The notes beneath the pieces are model-generated. The model saw nothing but the letters and a program-made list of their open reading frames with translations, was not told the DNA's origin and did no database searches. This document shows, in pieces, positions 53,744 to 61,528 of a stretch of DNA of 64,000 bases. The position numbers and the translations under genes were made by a program. Every line of letters starts with the position of its first letter. Position 1 is the first letter of the stretch. The stretch covers positions 1 through 64,000 of the forward strand of contig JAFUAB010000016.1 in assembly GCA_017460885.1 (NCBI GenBank), in the 5' to 3' direction. This DNA comes from Lachnospiraceae bacterium (lineage in GTDB: Bacteria > Bacillota > Clostridia > Lachnospirales > Lachnospiraceae).

Positions 53744-54039
53744 AAAAAAACGCCCTTGACAGAGTTTCCCCTCCGTCAAGGACGAATAAACACTTATCCG
53801 CGGTGCCACCTTGATTCACGGCATGACCCGTGCACTTAGCGGGATACCATCATATCCCCGGCATTTATACGCCTGCCCACAGTGTCGCAGAATACTCACA
53901 CCATATCTCAAACAATGCTTTGACTGCGCCCTCAGCGGTCCATTTGACAACTTGTTTCTCACCTGATTCTCAGCATCGCAGGCTCTCTGTAGAGGCATCA
54001 TTGCCTTTATCTCCGCTTCAACGGTTTAATTATTTAATT
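53744..54039 (-). ncRNA. Tryptophan T-box leader
   Basis: The T-box motif AAGGTGGCACCGCG is at 53812-53799. A terminator stem (CCTTGACGGAG/CTCTGTCAAGG) with a run of seven T residues spans 53784-53744. Upstream, AGAGAGCC and GGTGAGAAAC have the features of stem I, and a UGG codon at 53942-53940 (in AAATGGACC) is a good specifier for tRNA(Trp). Uncharged tRNA(Trp) would pair with it and allow read-through into trpD. Confidence 0.93.
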
Positions 54040-54045
54040 GAATGA

Positions 54046-54074
54046 ATTTTACTACCTAATTCCTACTGTGTCAA
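54046..54074 (-). promoter_or_regulatory. Promoter of the trp T-box operon
   Basis: Minus strand: -35 TTGACA (54074-54069), 17-bp spacer, -10 TAAAAT (54051-54046). The -35 overlaps the stop codon of the HAD gene upstream. Confidence 0.82.
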
Positions 54075-54682
54075 TGGGTTTTTATAAAATCTCTGATCTC
54101 CCGATCAGCCTGATCCTGATCCTCAAAGACGATCCCGTGTATGCCAAGAGCGCGAGCGGCCTCCACATTGACGCGGGAATCATCCACGAATATGCATGTC
54201 TCAGCTTTCAGACCATATCGTTGAAGCAGACACCTGTATATGTCCGGATCGGGCTTGACCAGCTTTTCCTGCCACGATAGGACATATCCGTCTGCAATAT
54301 CAAGAAACTTTAATTCCTCGCGACAGTCATTCAGTATTTTCTCCGACCAGTTGGACAGACAATACACTCTTAATCCTTTCGCCTGAAAGCCTCGGATCCA
54401 GTCCCCGGCATACGGGCAGACAGTCACAAAACCCCGGGTATCCGTAAAGATATTGCGCAGGATTGCTTCATCCTGCGGATCGTTCCTTACAAAAGCATCT
54501 ATGACTTTGTCAAAGCTCCATACGCCGCGATCCATTTCAATCCATGCCTCGGTACCGAACATGGCTTTGCCGACACGTCCGGCGGTTTCTTCGTCCAGCC
54601 CCTTGTCACGAAAAAACTGCTGATCATTGGATCTGACCAGCACGCCTCCGATATCCAGAATAATGTTTTGAATCATAGACAT
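54071..54682 (-). CDS. HAD-superfamily hydrolase
   Basis: 203 residues, HAD subfamily IA. Motif I is NIILDIGGVLV (nucleophile Asp; the second Asp is replaced by Gly, as in YihX-like members), motif II YCLSNWSEKI, motif III KLVKPDPDIYRCLL, motif IV CIFVDDSRVNVEAARALG. The helical cap lies between about 20 and 85. It is likely a small-molecule phosphatase or related hydrolase; the substrate cannot be read. The start has only a weak ribosome site and the Met at residue 3 is an alternative. Confidence 0.9.
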   Translation of the reverse strand: MSMIQNIILDIGGVLVRSNDQQFFRDKGLDEETAGRVGKAMFGTEAWIEMDRGVWSFDKVIDAFVRNDPQDEAILRNIFTDTRGFVTVCPYAGDWIRGFQAKGLRVYCLSNWSEKILNDCREELKFLDIADGYVLSWQEKLVKPDPDIYRCLLQRYGLKAETCIFVDDSRVNVEAARALGIHGIVFEDQDQADREIRDFIKTH

Positions 54683-54729
54683 TTGTTTAACCCGTCAGCT
54701 TACGATCAATACAGTTCCTAAGAAAAGAA

Positions 54730-54758
54730 TTGGTTATGTTGCGGAAAAAGTATATAAT
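54730..54758 (+). promoter_or_regulatory. Promoter of the esterase-like gene
   Basis: Plus strand: TTGGTT (54730-54735), 17-bp spacer, TATAAT (54753-54758), 50 bp before the start codon. Confidence 0.7.
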
Positions 54759-54810
54759 TTTGTCATAGACGAAATACCTTTTGACATCATTTATATAAAC
54801 GGAGGCCGAT

Positions 54811-55434
54811 TTGAAAGCCAAAACCTGCGAATACGGGAAATCTTCCGCTGACATAGTTCTGATCCAGCCTGTTGATGACAATGATATGTCCGTCATCGAG
54901 AACGAGGTGAACGAGATAAGCCGGCTGACTAACCGGGACTTTCTGCTTATCGCATATCAGATATCGGACTGGAACCGCGAGCTGTCGCCATGGCCGGCGC
55001 CACCGGTTTTCGGCAAGGCAGACTTTGGCGGAGCTGCAGGTGAAACCCTGTCCGAGATCATTAACCTATGCGGGAATGCGAACAAGACCTACTATATCGG
55101 CGGTTACTCACTGGCAGGACTCTTTGCCCTATGGGCAGCTACTCAGACAGACAGGTTTGCCGGAGTTGCAGCGGCATCGCCATCTGTCTGGTTTCCCGGG
55201 TTTATCGACCATCTGAAGGCAAGTGACATAAAGACCGGCAAGGTATACCTGAGTCTGGGCGATAAGGAAGAAAAGTCCAAAAATCCGGTCATGTCGACGG
55301 TTGGAGACCGCATACGCGAAGCCGGGGAGATACTCAATGTCAAGGAAGTGGCCTGTAACCTTGAATGGAACGCAGGCAATCATTTCAGAGATTCGGACAT
55401 CAGGACTGCAAAGGCCTTTGCATGGTTGATGTGA
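54811..55434 (+). CDS. Alpha/beta-hydrolase (esterase-like)
   Basis: 207 residues. The nucleophile elbow YIGGYSLAGLFALWA has Ser 100. FAGVAAASPSVWFPG follows, as in esterase-D and enterochelin-esterase-like proteins, and WNAGNHFRDSD near the end supplies the His. The protein starts with TTG at 54811, supported by GGAGG five bases upstream and no better ATG. It lies alone, divergent from the HAD gene. The substrate is unknown. Confidence 0.85.
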   Translation: MKAKTCEYGKSSADIVLIQPVDDNDMSVIENEVNEISRLTNRDFLLIAYQISDWNRELSPWPAPPVFGKADFGGAAGETLSEIINLCGNANKTYYIGGYSLAGLFALWAATQTDRFAGVAAASPSVWFPGFIDHLKASDIKTGKVYLSLGDKEEKSKNPVMSTVGDRIREAGEILNVKEVACNLEWNAGNHFRDSDIRTAKAFAWLM

Positions 55435-55436
55435 AC

Positions 55437-55461
55437 ACAGATGTAATATGCGTGCATCTGT
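55437..55461. terminator. Hairpin between convergent esterase and rhomboid genes
   Basis: ACAGATG at 55437-55443 faces CATCTGT at 55455-55461. It is short and without a clear U-run, but lies exactly between two convergent genes. Confidence 0.4.
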
Positions 55462-55494
55462 TAACCCAATCCCCGGCACCTTATCAATCCGGAT

Positions 55495-56064
55495 TCACAT
55501 AGCCCTCCTGTTCAGCCTGTATCCTACCACAGATCCGATTATCCCTCCAAGCACATGGGAAAAATTAGAGATGTTATCCTGCAAAAATACTCCCTCATAC
55601 ACCTGCTGTCCAAGGAATATGATCGCGACCAGAATAAACGTCAGCGGTATCTCTCCCTGTTTGAAGCTTGTAAATGATGTTAAAAGAATAAATGCAAACA
55701 CTACACCACTGGCTCCGCATAAAGCAACAGACGGAAACAGGATGTAATTTATTACGCCGGTAACCAGAGCGGTCACAAGAATCACCTGAAGGATTCTTTT
55801 GGAGCCGTACTTCTCTTCTATCATTGGACCCAGCAATAGAATATAAGATGCGTTGCCAATATAATGCTCCCAGCCTGCATGCCCCAATACATGCGTAAAG
55901 AGTCTTAAGTAAGTCAATGGATTAGTCAGCGCCGAGTGGTACGTCATAAACAACAGCTCATTGCTTTTTCCCATTGTAACAAAACCAAGCAGCAAAACCG
56001 CAAGGCTGACAAATATAAATCCCAATACTACGGGAGAATTGAAGGTTATCTTTAGTTTTTTCAT
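55495..56064 (-). CDS. Rhomboid-family intramembrane serine protease
   Basis: 189 residues with six membrane helices. The family motifs are HAGWEHYIGNASYILLLGPM (the H-x4-N loop), the nucleophile in ALCGASGVVFAFI (GASG), and the catalytic His in NFSHVLGGIIGSVVG. It cuts membrane proteins within the bilayer. No ribosome site is obvious upstream of the ATG. Confidence 0.93.
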   Translation of the reverse strand: MKKLKITFNSPVVLGFIFVSLAVLLLGFVTMGKSNELLFMTYHSALTNPLTYLRLFTHVLGHAGWEHYIGNASYILLLGPMIEEKYGSKRILQVILVTALVTGVINYILFPSVALCGASGVVFAFILLTSFTSFKQGEIPLTFILVAIIFLGQQVYEGVFLQDNISNFSHVLGGIIGSVVGYRLNRRAM

Positions 56065-56133
56065 AGATACAATATTACCACGAAACCGTCAAAATCTCAT
56101 CAAAATTCACTTCGCGGGTAACGACGCACCTCC

Positions 56134-57576
56134 TTAAGCAATATTTTTTACACTCTTTGCTGATACTGCCGCTTTCATGGTTTCCTCCGTCCTCAGTTCC
56201 CTGTAGGTCTGTATGATCAGAAACAGAGCGATAAGGAACGTCAGCAGATCTGACAGCGGCATGGAATACAGCACACCGTCCAATCCAAATTTAAGCGGCA
56301 ACAGGAGTGCAAATCCTACCCCGAATACGATCTCCCTTACCATGGACAGGATCGTTGACTCCAAAGCTTTACCCATAGCCTGTAAGAAGATAAAGCAGGC
56401 TTTATTTACACAGGCAAAGATCATCATGCAAAGATATACCCTGAATGCCTTGATCGCAAATGCGGTATAATACGCACTTTCATTAGCAGCGCCAAAGATA
56501 CCGATCAATGCGCCGGGAAACAGTTCGACTATGACAAATGCTACGGCTCCGACCGTTGCCTCTGCTATGAGCAGTGTTGTAAAGAGCTTCTTTACCCTGT
56601 CCTTAAGTCCTGCGCCCATATTGTATCCGACAACAGGGATGCATCCCGCAGCCATACCGACCACGATTGAGATCACGATCTGAAAGAACTTCATGACTAT
56701 ACCAACCACTGCCATGGGGATCTGTGCATACTGCTCCTGCCCGAAGATCTCATCCATGGCACCGTATTTTCGGATCATGTTGTTGATGGCTGCCATTGCA
56801 GCGACAAGAGATATTTGGGACAGGAAACTGGTTACGCCCAGGACCAATGTCCTCTTCACGATATCGGCATTCAGTCTGTAATCTGCCTTACCCGGCTTTA
56901 CGATCTTCATATGTACGATGTACCACACCGCAAGCACGGCAGTTGCAACCTGTCCGATCACTGTAGCGACAGCAGCTCCCATCATTCCCCATTTGAATCC
57001 GAAGATGAGGATCGGATCCAGTATTATATTGATCACTGCCCCGGCAAGCGTAGAAACCATCGCAAACTTCGGGCTTCCGTCTGCCCTGATCACCGGATTC
57101 ATGGCCTGCCCGAACATATAGAATGGGATGCCCAGCGTGATATAGAAAAAATACTCCTTGGAATGTCTGAATGTTTCCGCATTTACGGTCCCGCCGAACA
57201 TGGTCAGTATCCCATCACTGAAGATAAGATACAATGCCATAAGGATCAGGCTGCTTACGATCATCAGCACAACGGAATTGCCTACGCTTTTCTTTGCCTT
57301 ATCACTTTCCTGTTTTCCCAGGCTTAAAGAAACAAAGGCACAGCACCCGTCCCCGATCATGACTGCTATGGCAAGAGCAATAACAGTCAGTGGGAATACC
57401 ACCGTATTTGCCGCATTACCATAGGAACCCAGATAACTAGCATTCGCTATGAATATCTGATCTACAATATTGTACAGTGCCCCTACCAGCAGTGATATGA
57501 TGCAGGGTATGGCATACTTCCGCATCAGACTCCCCACCGGTTCTTCTCCAAGATACCTGTTCTCGTTTCCGTTCAT
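56134..57576 (-). CDS. MATE-family efflux transporter
   Basis: 480 residues, 12 helices in two bundles. The N-terminus NRYLGEEPVGSLMRKYAIPC, the FIANASYLGSYGNAANTVV segment, and the second-half start VLGVTSFLSQISLVAAMAAI are typical of clostridial MATE proteins (NorM/MepA type), which export cationic drugs using Na+ or H+. GGAGG precedes ATG 57576. Monocistronic. Confidence 0.95.
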   Translation of the reverse strand: MNGNENRYLGEEPVGSLMRKYAIPCIISLLVGALYNIVDQIFIANASYLGSYGNAANTVVFPLTVIALAIAVMIGDGCCAFVSLSLGKQESDKAKKSVGNSVVLMIVSSLILMALYLIFSDGILTMFGGTVNAETFRHSKEYFFYITLGIPFYMFGQAMNPVIRADGSPKFAMVSTLAGAVINIILDPILIFGFKWGMMGAAVATVIGQVATAVLAVWYIVHMKIVKPGKADYRLNADIVKRTLVLGVTSFLSQISLVAAMAAINNMIRKYGAMDEIFGQEQYAQIPMAVVGIVMKFFQIVISIVVGMAAGCIPVVGYNMGAGLKDRVKKLFTTLLIAEATVGAVAFVIVELFPGALIGIFGAANESAYYTAFAIKAFRVYLCMMIFACVNKACFIFLQAMGKALESTILSMVREIVFGVGFALLLPLKFGLDGVLYSMPLSDLLTFLIALFLIIQTYRELRTEETMKAAVSAKSVKNIA

Positions 57577-57944
57577 TTTTTCACATCCTCCTCTGCATAA
57601 AAATAAGCATGTAACCTTAAGCCGGATTTACGCCAAAGGCCACACGCTTCTGTGCAAAAAACAAGTGGCAATAACTGGATTTACGCAGTTCCTGCCACTC
57701 GTCAATTCATAAGATATCACATTTTCGCTTCCTGATTCAAGGGACATTTTTAACAAATTTCCCAAAGGCATATATATGTGCATCCTGGACATAACGTTAT
57801 GCCGGATCAATACAGAGCTAAAAAGATCAGAAGAGATGCTTTTATTGTCTGATCAGCATTTTGGGGGATAACAGCCTTTGAAGCTGTCAGATGAATTTAT
57901 TTATTGATCATATTCACATGCATTCTCTCTGTCTGCATACGATC
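57577..57944 (-). terminator. Gap with two terminator-like hairpins downstream of the ATC hydrolase gene
   Basis: No gene is seen in these 368 bp. Minus strand: GATCAGA (about 57854-57848) pairs with TCTGATC, followed by TTTTT near 57819. A second stem, GTGGCA..AACTG/CAGTT..TGCCAC, spans 57665-57698 and is followed by TTGTTTTTTG. Both fit terminators for leftward transcription from the sirtuin/ATC hydrolase side; the MATE promoter must lie between 57577 and 57664. Confidence 0.55.
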
Positions 57945-58583
57945 TCACACCAATCCTTTCTTTTTATACCCGCAATCACAATACGGACCGCCGGATGCCA
58001 GTGTATATTCTCTGACAAAATCAGAAGCGCCACCCAGTTCACTCATCGTATAGTCCAAGTGGCACATAGCCGGAACCAGATCAAATAATCCATATTCCTT
58101 CATAAGGGCGCATATGCCGCATGTATAGAATCTAGCCTCATATCCGCTGCCATCATTATACGGGAGATAATCCATGTTCCATGAATACGGATTCCTGTCA
58201 CCGGCTCTGAGAGCAGCTGTCTTTTTCATCCCATCAATATCACTGTCGGTGAATTTCTTTTTCCCTCCCATACGACAGAATATCTTCGTAGCCTTATTCG
58301 TCATCGCATGTTCATAGTAACGAGTCGCCTCTTCCACCGATGGTCTTCTGTCCATACTGAGAAGAAACGCCGTCAGAAGCGAACAGTTTACTATATTCGT
58401 CTTGAATCTGTCTTCCTTTTCAAACTCAGGAAGTTTTTCTATGATTTCTCGGTATCTTGGTCTTGCGGCTTTCGATATCCTCTTCGCATCAGAAGATTTG
58501 TAACCAAGATCATTTATAAGCGCCCTCTGAAAGGATTTCTTAAACAACATCCACATTCCTGCAGGCATTCCATTGAATTTCAT
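57945..58583 (-). CDS. L-2-amino-thiazoline-4-carboxylic acid hydrolase-like protein
   Basis: 212 residues fitting the ATC hydrolase family: a helical N-terminal half and the conserved core YEARFYTCGICALMKEYGLF, then LVPAMCHLDYTMSELGG and the cysteine-bearing end GGPYCDCGYKKKG. The named reaction opens a thiazoline ring on the way to cysteine, but most family members, including this one, are unproven. GAGGT lies 8 bases before ATG 58583. Downstream of the sirtuin gene with a 52-bp gap, so probably co-transcribed. Confidence 0.85.
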   Translation of the reverse strand: MKFNGMPAGMWMLFKKSFQRALINDLGYKSSDAKRISKAARPRYREIIEKLPEFEKEDRFKTNIVNCSLLTAFLLSMDRRPSVEEATRYYEHAMTNKATKIFCRMGGKKKFTDSDIDGMKKTAALRAGDRNPYSWNMDYLPYNDGSGYEARFYTCGICALMKEYGLFDLVPAMCHLDYTMSELGGASDFVREYTLASGGPYCDCGYKKKGLV

Positions 58584-58635
58584 CTTCTGTTACCTCATCC
58601 AGCATTTTTTACGTCGAACAACGTTGCTTATTCAA

Positions 58636-59571
58636 TTATTTCATCAATTCACCGAACACAGCACCAATATCACCATCTATGCATATGCTTCTATCTTCTA
58701 TTTCTCCGGGGCAGAAAGCTTCACCATAATTTAAGCAGGCATACACAGCTTTTTCATTCGATAATGTCATATGACAGAACGGATACTTTATGATCACAGG
58801 TGTGTTTGCACCTACTCCCAGTTCCAGATACAGCACATGAAGGTTTTCATGTCTGCGGATGAAATCCGAATATGCCGCAGAGGCTCTGTGCCACCCTTCA
58901 TCCTCCACGAAGGAATCATCCGCTCTCAGATTCATTGTTATATCTGAGCCATCATCCGGGCATTTGGGGATCAGTTCCGAGGGAATCTCCATCAGCAGTT
59001 TCTTGTCCGTCGGCACCCGGAATATTCCCTGCTCATCTTTTTCGAAGCCCTGTGCCTCCATTGCCTTCATTACCCATTCTTCATTGTCATAGGTCTTCTG
59101 AATAGCAGGATTCACGCTCTGGAACAGACCATAGTCACCCTGTGTATAGAACAGTCTTTTCTTATCAAAACCGGCCATTTGAAACTGATGATCCACATTT
59201 GTAGTGATGACAAAATAATCCTTATCTTTCACCAGACCTAACAGTTCTTCATATACCGGCTTCGGAGCATCAACATAACGGTTAAAGTATATATGCCTTG
59301 CCCACCATGCCCAGCGTGTTTCATCATCCGGGAACGGATAGAATCCACCGGAGTACATATCTCTGATTCCAAATCTTTTTGCAAAATCAAAGAAGTATTT
59401 TTCAAACCGTTCTCCACTGTAAGTTAAGCCTGCGGATGTGGACAATCCTGCACCGGCGCCGATCACAATAGCGTCCGCTTCTCTGATCTCCTGCCCGAGC
59501 CTGTTTATCTGCTCTTCTCTGCTTTTCCTGCCATAGGACATATTTCGGCTAAAATATCTCACAGCACTCAT
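58636..59571 (-). CDS. Class M sirtuin (SirTM-like), probable protein ADP-ribosyltransferase
   Basis: 311 residues. The NAD site is AIVIGAGAGLSTSAGLTYSG, followed by FEKYFFDFAKRFGIRDMYSG and GFYPF, which are features of SirTM sirtuins. TTNVDHQF holds Asn 125. The place of the usual catalytic His reads YTQGDYGLFQ with Gln 144, as in SirTM enzymes, which transfer ADP-ribose to lipoyl-carrier proteins rather than deacetylate. In other bacteria they sit with a macrodomain, a GcvH-like protein and a lipoate ligase; none is adjacent here. The ATG at 59571 has GGAG sequences just upstream. The activity is inferred. Confidence 0.85.
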   Translation of the reverse strand: MSAVRYFSRNMSYGRKSREEQINRLGQEIREADAIVIGAGAGLSTSAGLTYSGERFEKYFFDFAKRFGIRDMYSGGFYPFPDDETRWAWWARHIYFNRYVDAPKPVYEELLGLVKDKDYFVITTNVDHQFQMAGFDKKRLFYTQGDYGLFQSVNPAIQKTYDNEEWVMKAMEAQGFEKDEQGIFRVPTDKKLLMEIPSELIPKCPDDGSDITMNLRADDSFVEDEGWHRASAAYSDFIRRHENLHVLYLELGVGANTPVIIKYPFCHMTLSNEKAVYACLNYGEAFCPGEIEDRSICIDGDIGAVFGELMK

Positions 59572-59672
59572 TTCTCCACTCCGTTCCGGTCCGCACTAAA
59601 CGCATGTCCACCGGACATGCAGCGCCCTTATTTATCGTTCATCTGTCTTAAAAATTAAAATCTTGAAACCAC

Positions 59673-59843
59673 CTAGGCAATGAGCACTGCCAGACCTACA
59701 ATTGCGCAGGCAGGAAGACCAATCAGGGTTCCAATTGCATGAGGATAGTCACCAATTACAGCAATAGGATCTTTAAGATCTACCGGGATGACGATAAGAG
59801 TAAATAACGCAATTCCAATTAGGCTTTCGATCAACAGTAGCAT
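59673..59843 (-). CDS. Small membrane protein, 56 aa, possibly a fragment
   Basis: Reads MLLLIESLIGIALFTLIVIP, then VDLKDPIAVIGDYPHAIGTL and a second hydrophobic stretch. It has two membrane helices and an excellent ribosome site (GGAGGTCGATACTT). It may be the N-terminal part of a larger permease cut short, since the upstream region is a VOC gene fragment whose end overlaps its start by 13 bases. No family recognised. Confidence 0.5.
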   Translation of the reverse strand: MLLLIESLIGIALFTLIVIPVDLKDPIAVIGDYPHAIGTLIGLPACAIVGLAVLIA

Positions 59844-59998
59844 AAGTATCGACCTCCAATTTCTTCCATAGAGGGCTTATTCATGATCTCGAGCCGTACT
59901 CCGTCATCAAAACTGATAAAGAATGATCTGAATCCCGTTGTTTGGTTATAGTATCCGTCATTCGATACTCCGAAGGCTCTATGAATTCCGGTGCTATA
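59831..59998 (-). pseudogene. C-terminal fragment of a glyoxalase/VOC-family protein
   Basis: 55 codons after an in-frame stop: FGVSNDGYYNQTTGFRSFF, then ISFDDGVRLEIMNKPSMEE. The pattern FRSYFLSF-DDGARLEIM, with the metal-binding Glu, is typical of clostridial VOC proteins. The N-terminal strands are missing and no start codon is near. Confidence 0.65.
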
Positions 59999-60025
59999 TC
60001 ACTTGCCAGATCCTTGTCTTACAAG

Positions 60026-60285
60026 TTATTGACTCAGAGACTTAAGGTACTCCTCAACATTCAGGTAATGAATGTCACCACATGAAGTATTCTCTCCACG
60101 ATAGATCACGTATTTTCTTTTGATATCTCCGTATCTGTGAGTCGTCATGGCGCATTTTACTTCATCATCAAGATGCCTGTACTGCTCTTCTACTGCTTCC
60201 TTGCTGTACTTTACTTCGTATATCTCACAGTTAAGCTCTTTTGGATCAAACACTACCATGTCAAACTCGCCTAATAGTCTTTGCC
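60026..60285 (-). pseudogene. C-terminal nuclease-like fragment of an ATP-binding protein
   Basis: The open frame begins near KRQRLLGEFDMVVFDPKELN and continues CEIYEVKYSKEAVEEQYRHL, the PD-(D/E)XK-like C-terminal domain of DUF4143/DUF234-type ATPases (D, then ExK). The AAA domain is missing. A Met at 60259 could give a 77-aa product, without a ribosome site. Confidence 0.6.
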
Positions 60286-60375
60286 TTTTATTGTTTTTTT
60301 CGCTATACCACCTTCCGGTAGCCTTGCGATCTCACGCTCTATTTTTGCTATCTGTTCGTATAGATTATCCGTCAT
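60271..60375 (-). pseudogene. N-terminal fragment of a small clostridial protein (LPxGxI..KxIxGKxY type)
   Basis: 34 codons: MTDNLYEQIAKIEREIARLP, then EGGIAKKTIKGKDY and stop. Such N-termini belong to small clostridial proteins often found near ATPase or toxin-type genes. The next codons switch to the ATPase tail in another frame, so a deletion fused the two. GGAG lies 10 bases before the ATG. Confidence 0.5.
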
Positions 60376-60396
60376 GATAAATGGTCTCCAATAAGT

Positions 60397-60448
60397 TATA
60401 CCCATTATACCCTCTTGAAACATGAAGTCCAAGGGTATAACGGGTATA
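60397..60448. promoter_or_regulatory. Inverted repeat, probable operator of the fragment gene
   Basis: TATACCCATTATACCCT (60397-60413) faces AGGGTATAACGGGTATA (60432-60448) with one mismatch and an 18-base gap. Each arm is itself a direct repeat of GGGTATA. It sits 22-73 bp upstream of the start at 60375. The remaining 60449-60707 holds no gene that I can support. Confidence 0.7.
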
Positions 60449-60707
60449 GATTTCACACTAACCTCTTTTGGAAACTATCCTGTGAATTATTCTTCCATCT
60501 CCCATAGCCTGCCATTTCATTGATGCTATGTCTGACCTCTTCAAATTGTCAGTCATAGTATTTTATGATACGAGCTTCATTATAGTGTTCTCTGCACCCA
60601 TAAGACAGACAACCGTGAAAGCCTGCAGAACTTCATAACCACGCTCAAAGGGCTTTACAGTGAGGCAGTAGCTTTTCCATTATGATAACGCTTTTCTATC
60701 TTTGTTA

Positions 60708-61121
60708 TTATTTTCTGAAGTTCTTTCCGTTTGTGCTGCCTCCATCGACAAGCACATCTACACCTGCAAGGTAACCATTCCTTTCATCTGCTACAGTTGC
60801 GATCGCAAATCCAAGTTCTTCAGGTGTACCCACTCTCTTTTCTGCTGCATAAGCAAGCATGCTTCCACCCTCTTTTTCTTCAAGCTTACCCATATCAGTT
60901 GACGCCGCAAACTCTACCAGCTTTTTTACGCTTTCCCGATCTGACGTATCACATGTGCAGGCATATGCTTCGTGCCCACCTTCTTTTAACTGTTCCACAG
61001 CCTTTTCAAGCTTGGACATTGTCCTTCCTGATACGATTATTATCTTATCCTTTGGCATCTGGCGAGCAGCTGAAAGCCCCATACCACTGCCACCACCTGT
61101 TACTACGCATACATCACTCAT
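60708..61121 (-). pseudogene. Short-chain dehydrogenase with internal deletion
   Basis: 137 codons against about 250-280 for the family. Residues 1-70 have the normal Rossmann start (VCVVTGGGSGMGLSAARQM), and the last 60 have a normal SDR end (RVGTPEELGFAIATVADERN, then YLAGVDVLVDGGSTNGKN). The region between, with the catalytic Ser and YxxxK, is gone, yet the frame is kept. Ribosome site GGAGG lies 12 bases upstream. Last gene of the epimerase operon. It may be expressed but should not be a working dehydrogenase. Confidence 0.8.
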
Positions 61122-61146
61122 CTTTTAAATGTCCTCCTAAGAATCA

Positions 61147-61503
61147 TTATGCTTCTCCCGTTATCTCCTTTGCAAGTTCCAGAATTTCAAAGGCATATTT
61201 TTCCTTACCCTTTTTAAGAAGCTTCTTGTATAAAAGATAGTTAGTGATGCAGATTGCAGCGCCTGCTATTCCGAGAAGTATACCTATTACCATATGAACC
61301 GCTCCGGTTCCAAAGACGCCAAGCCCAAAGCACATGCCTGTACCAAAGATAAGTACGCCAATAATCCCAAGAGTCATGGCTGTTACAAACGCAGGCAGCT
61401 TTGCTCTTTCATCAAGCTTTTTAAGCTGTCTTACCTTATTTGTTTCCTTTGGCATGTATTCTTTTGCAACGCTTTCAGCATAAACCTTATCCAGATCATT
61501 CAT
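61147..61503 (-). CDS. Two-helix membrane protein of unknown function
   Basis: 118 residues. A charged N-terminus (MNDLDKVYAESVAKEYMPKE) is followed by two membrane helices, FVTAMTLGIIGVLIFGTGMC and MVIGILLGIAGAAICITNYL, then a basic and acidic tail. ATG 61503 has AAGGAGAC upstream, so the longer frame to 61653, overlapping the epimerase gene, is not used. Between the epimerase and SDR genes in one operon. Confidence 0.8.
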   Translation of the reverse strand: MNDLDKVYAESVAKEYMPKETNKVRQLKKLDERAKLPAFVTAMTLGIIGVLIFGTGMCFGLGVFGTGAVHMVIGILLGIAGAAICITNYLLYKKLLKKGKEKYAFEILELAKEITGEA

Positions 61504-61528
61504 CTTCTGTCTCCTTCTCACCTTAAGA

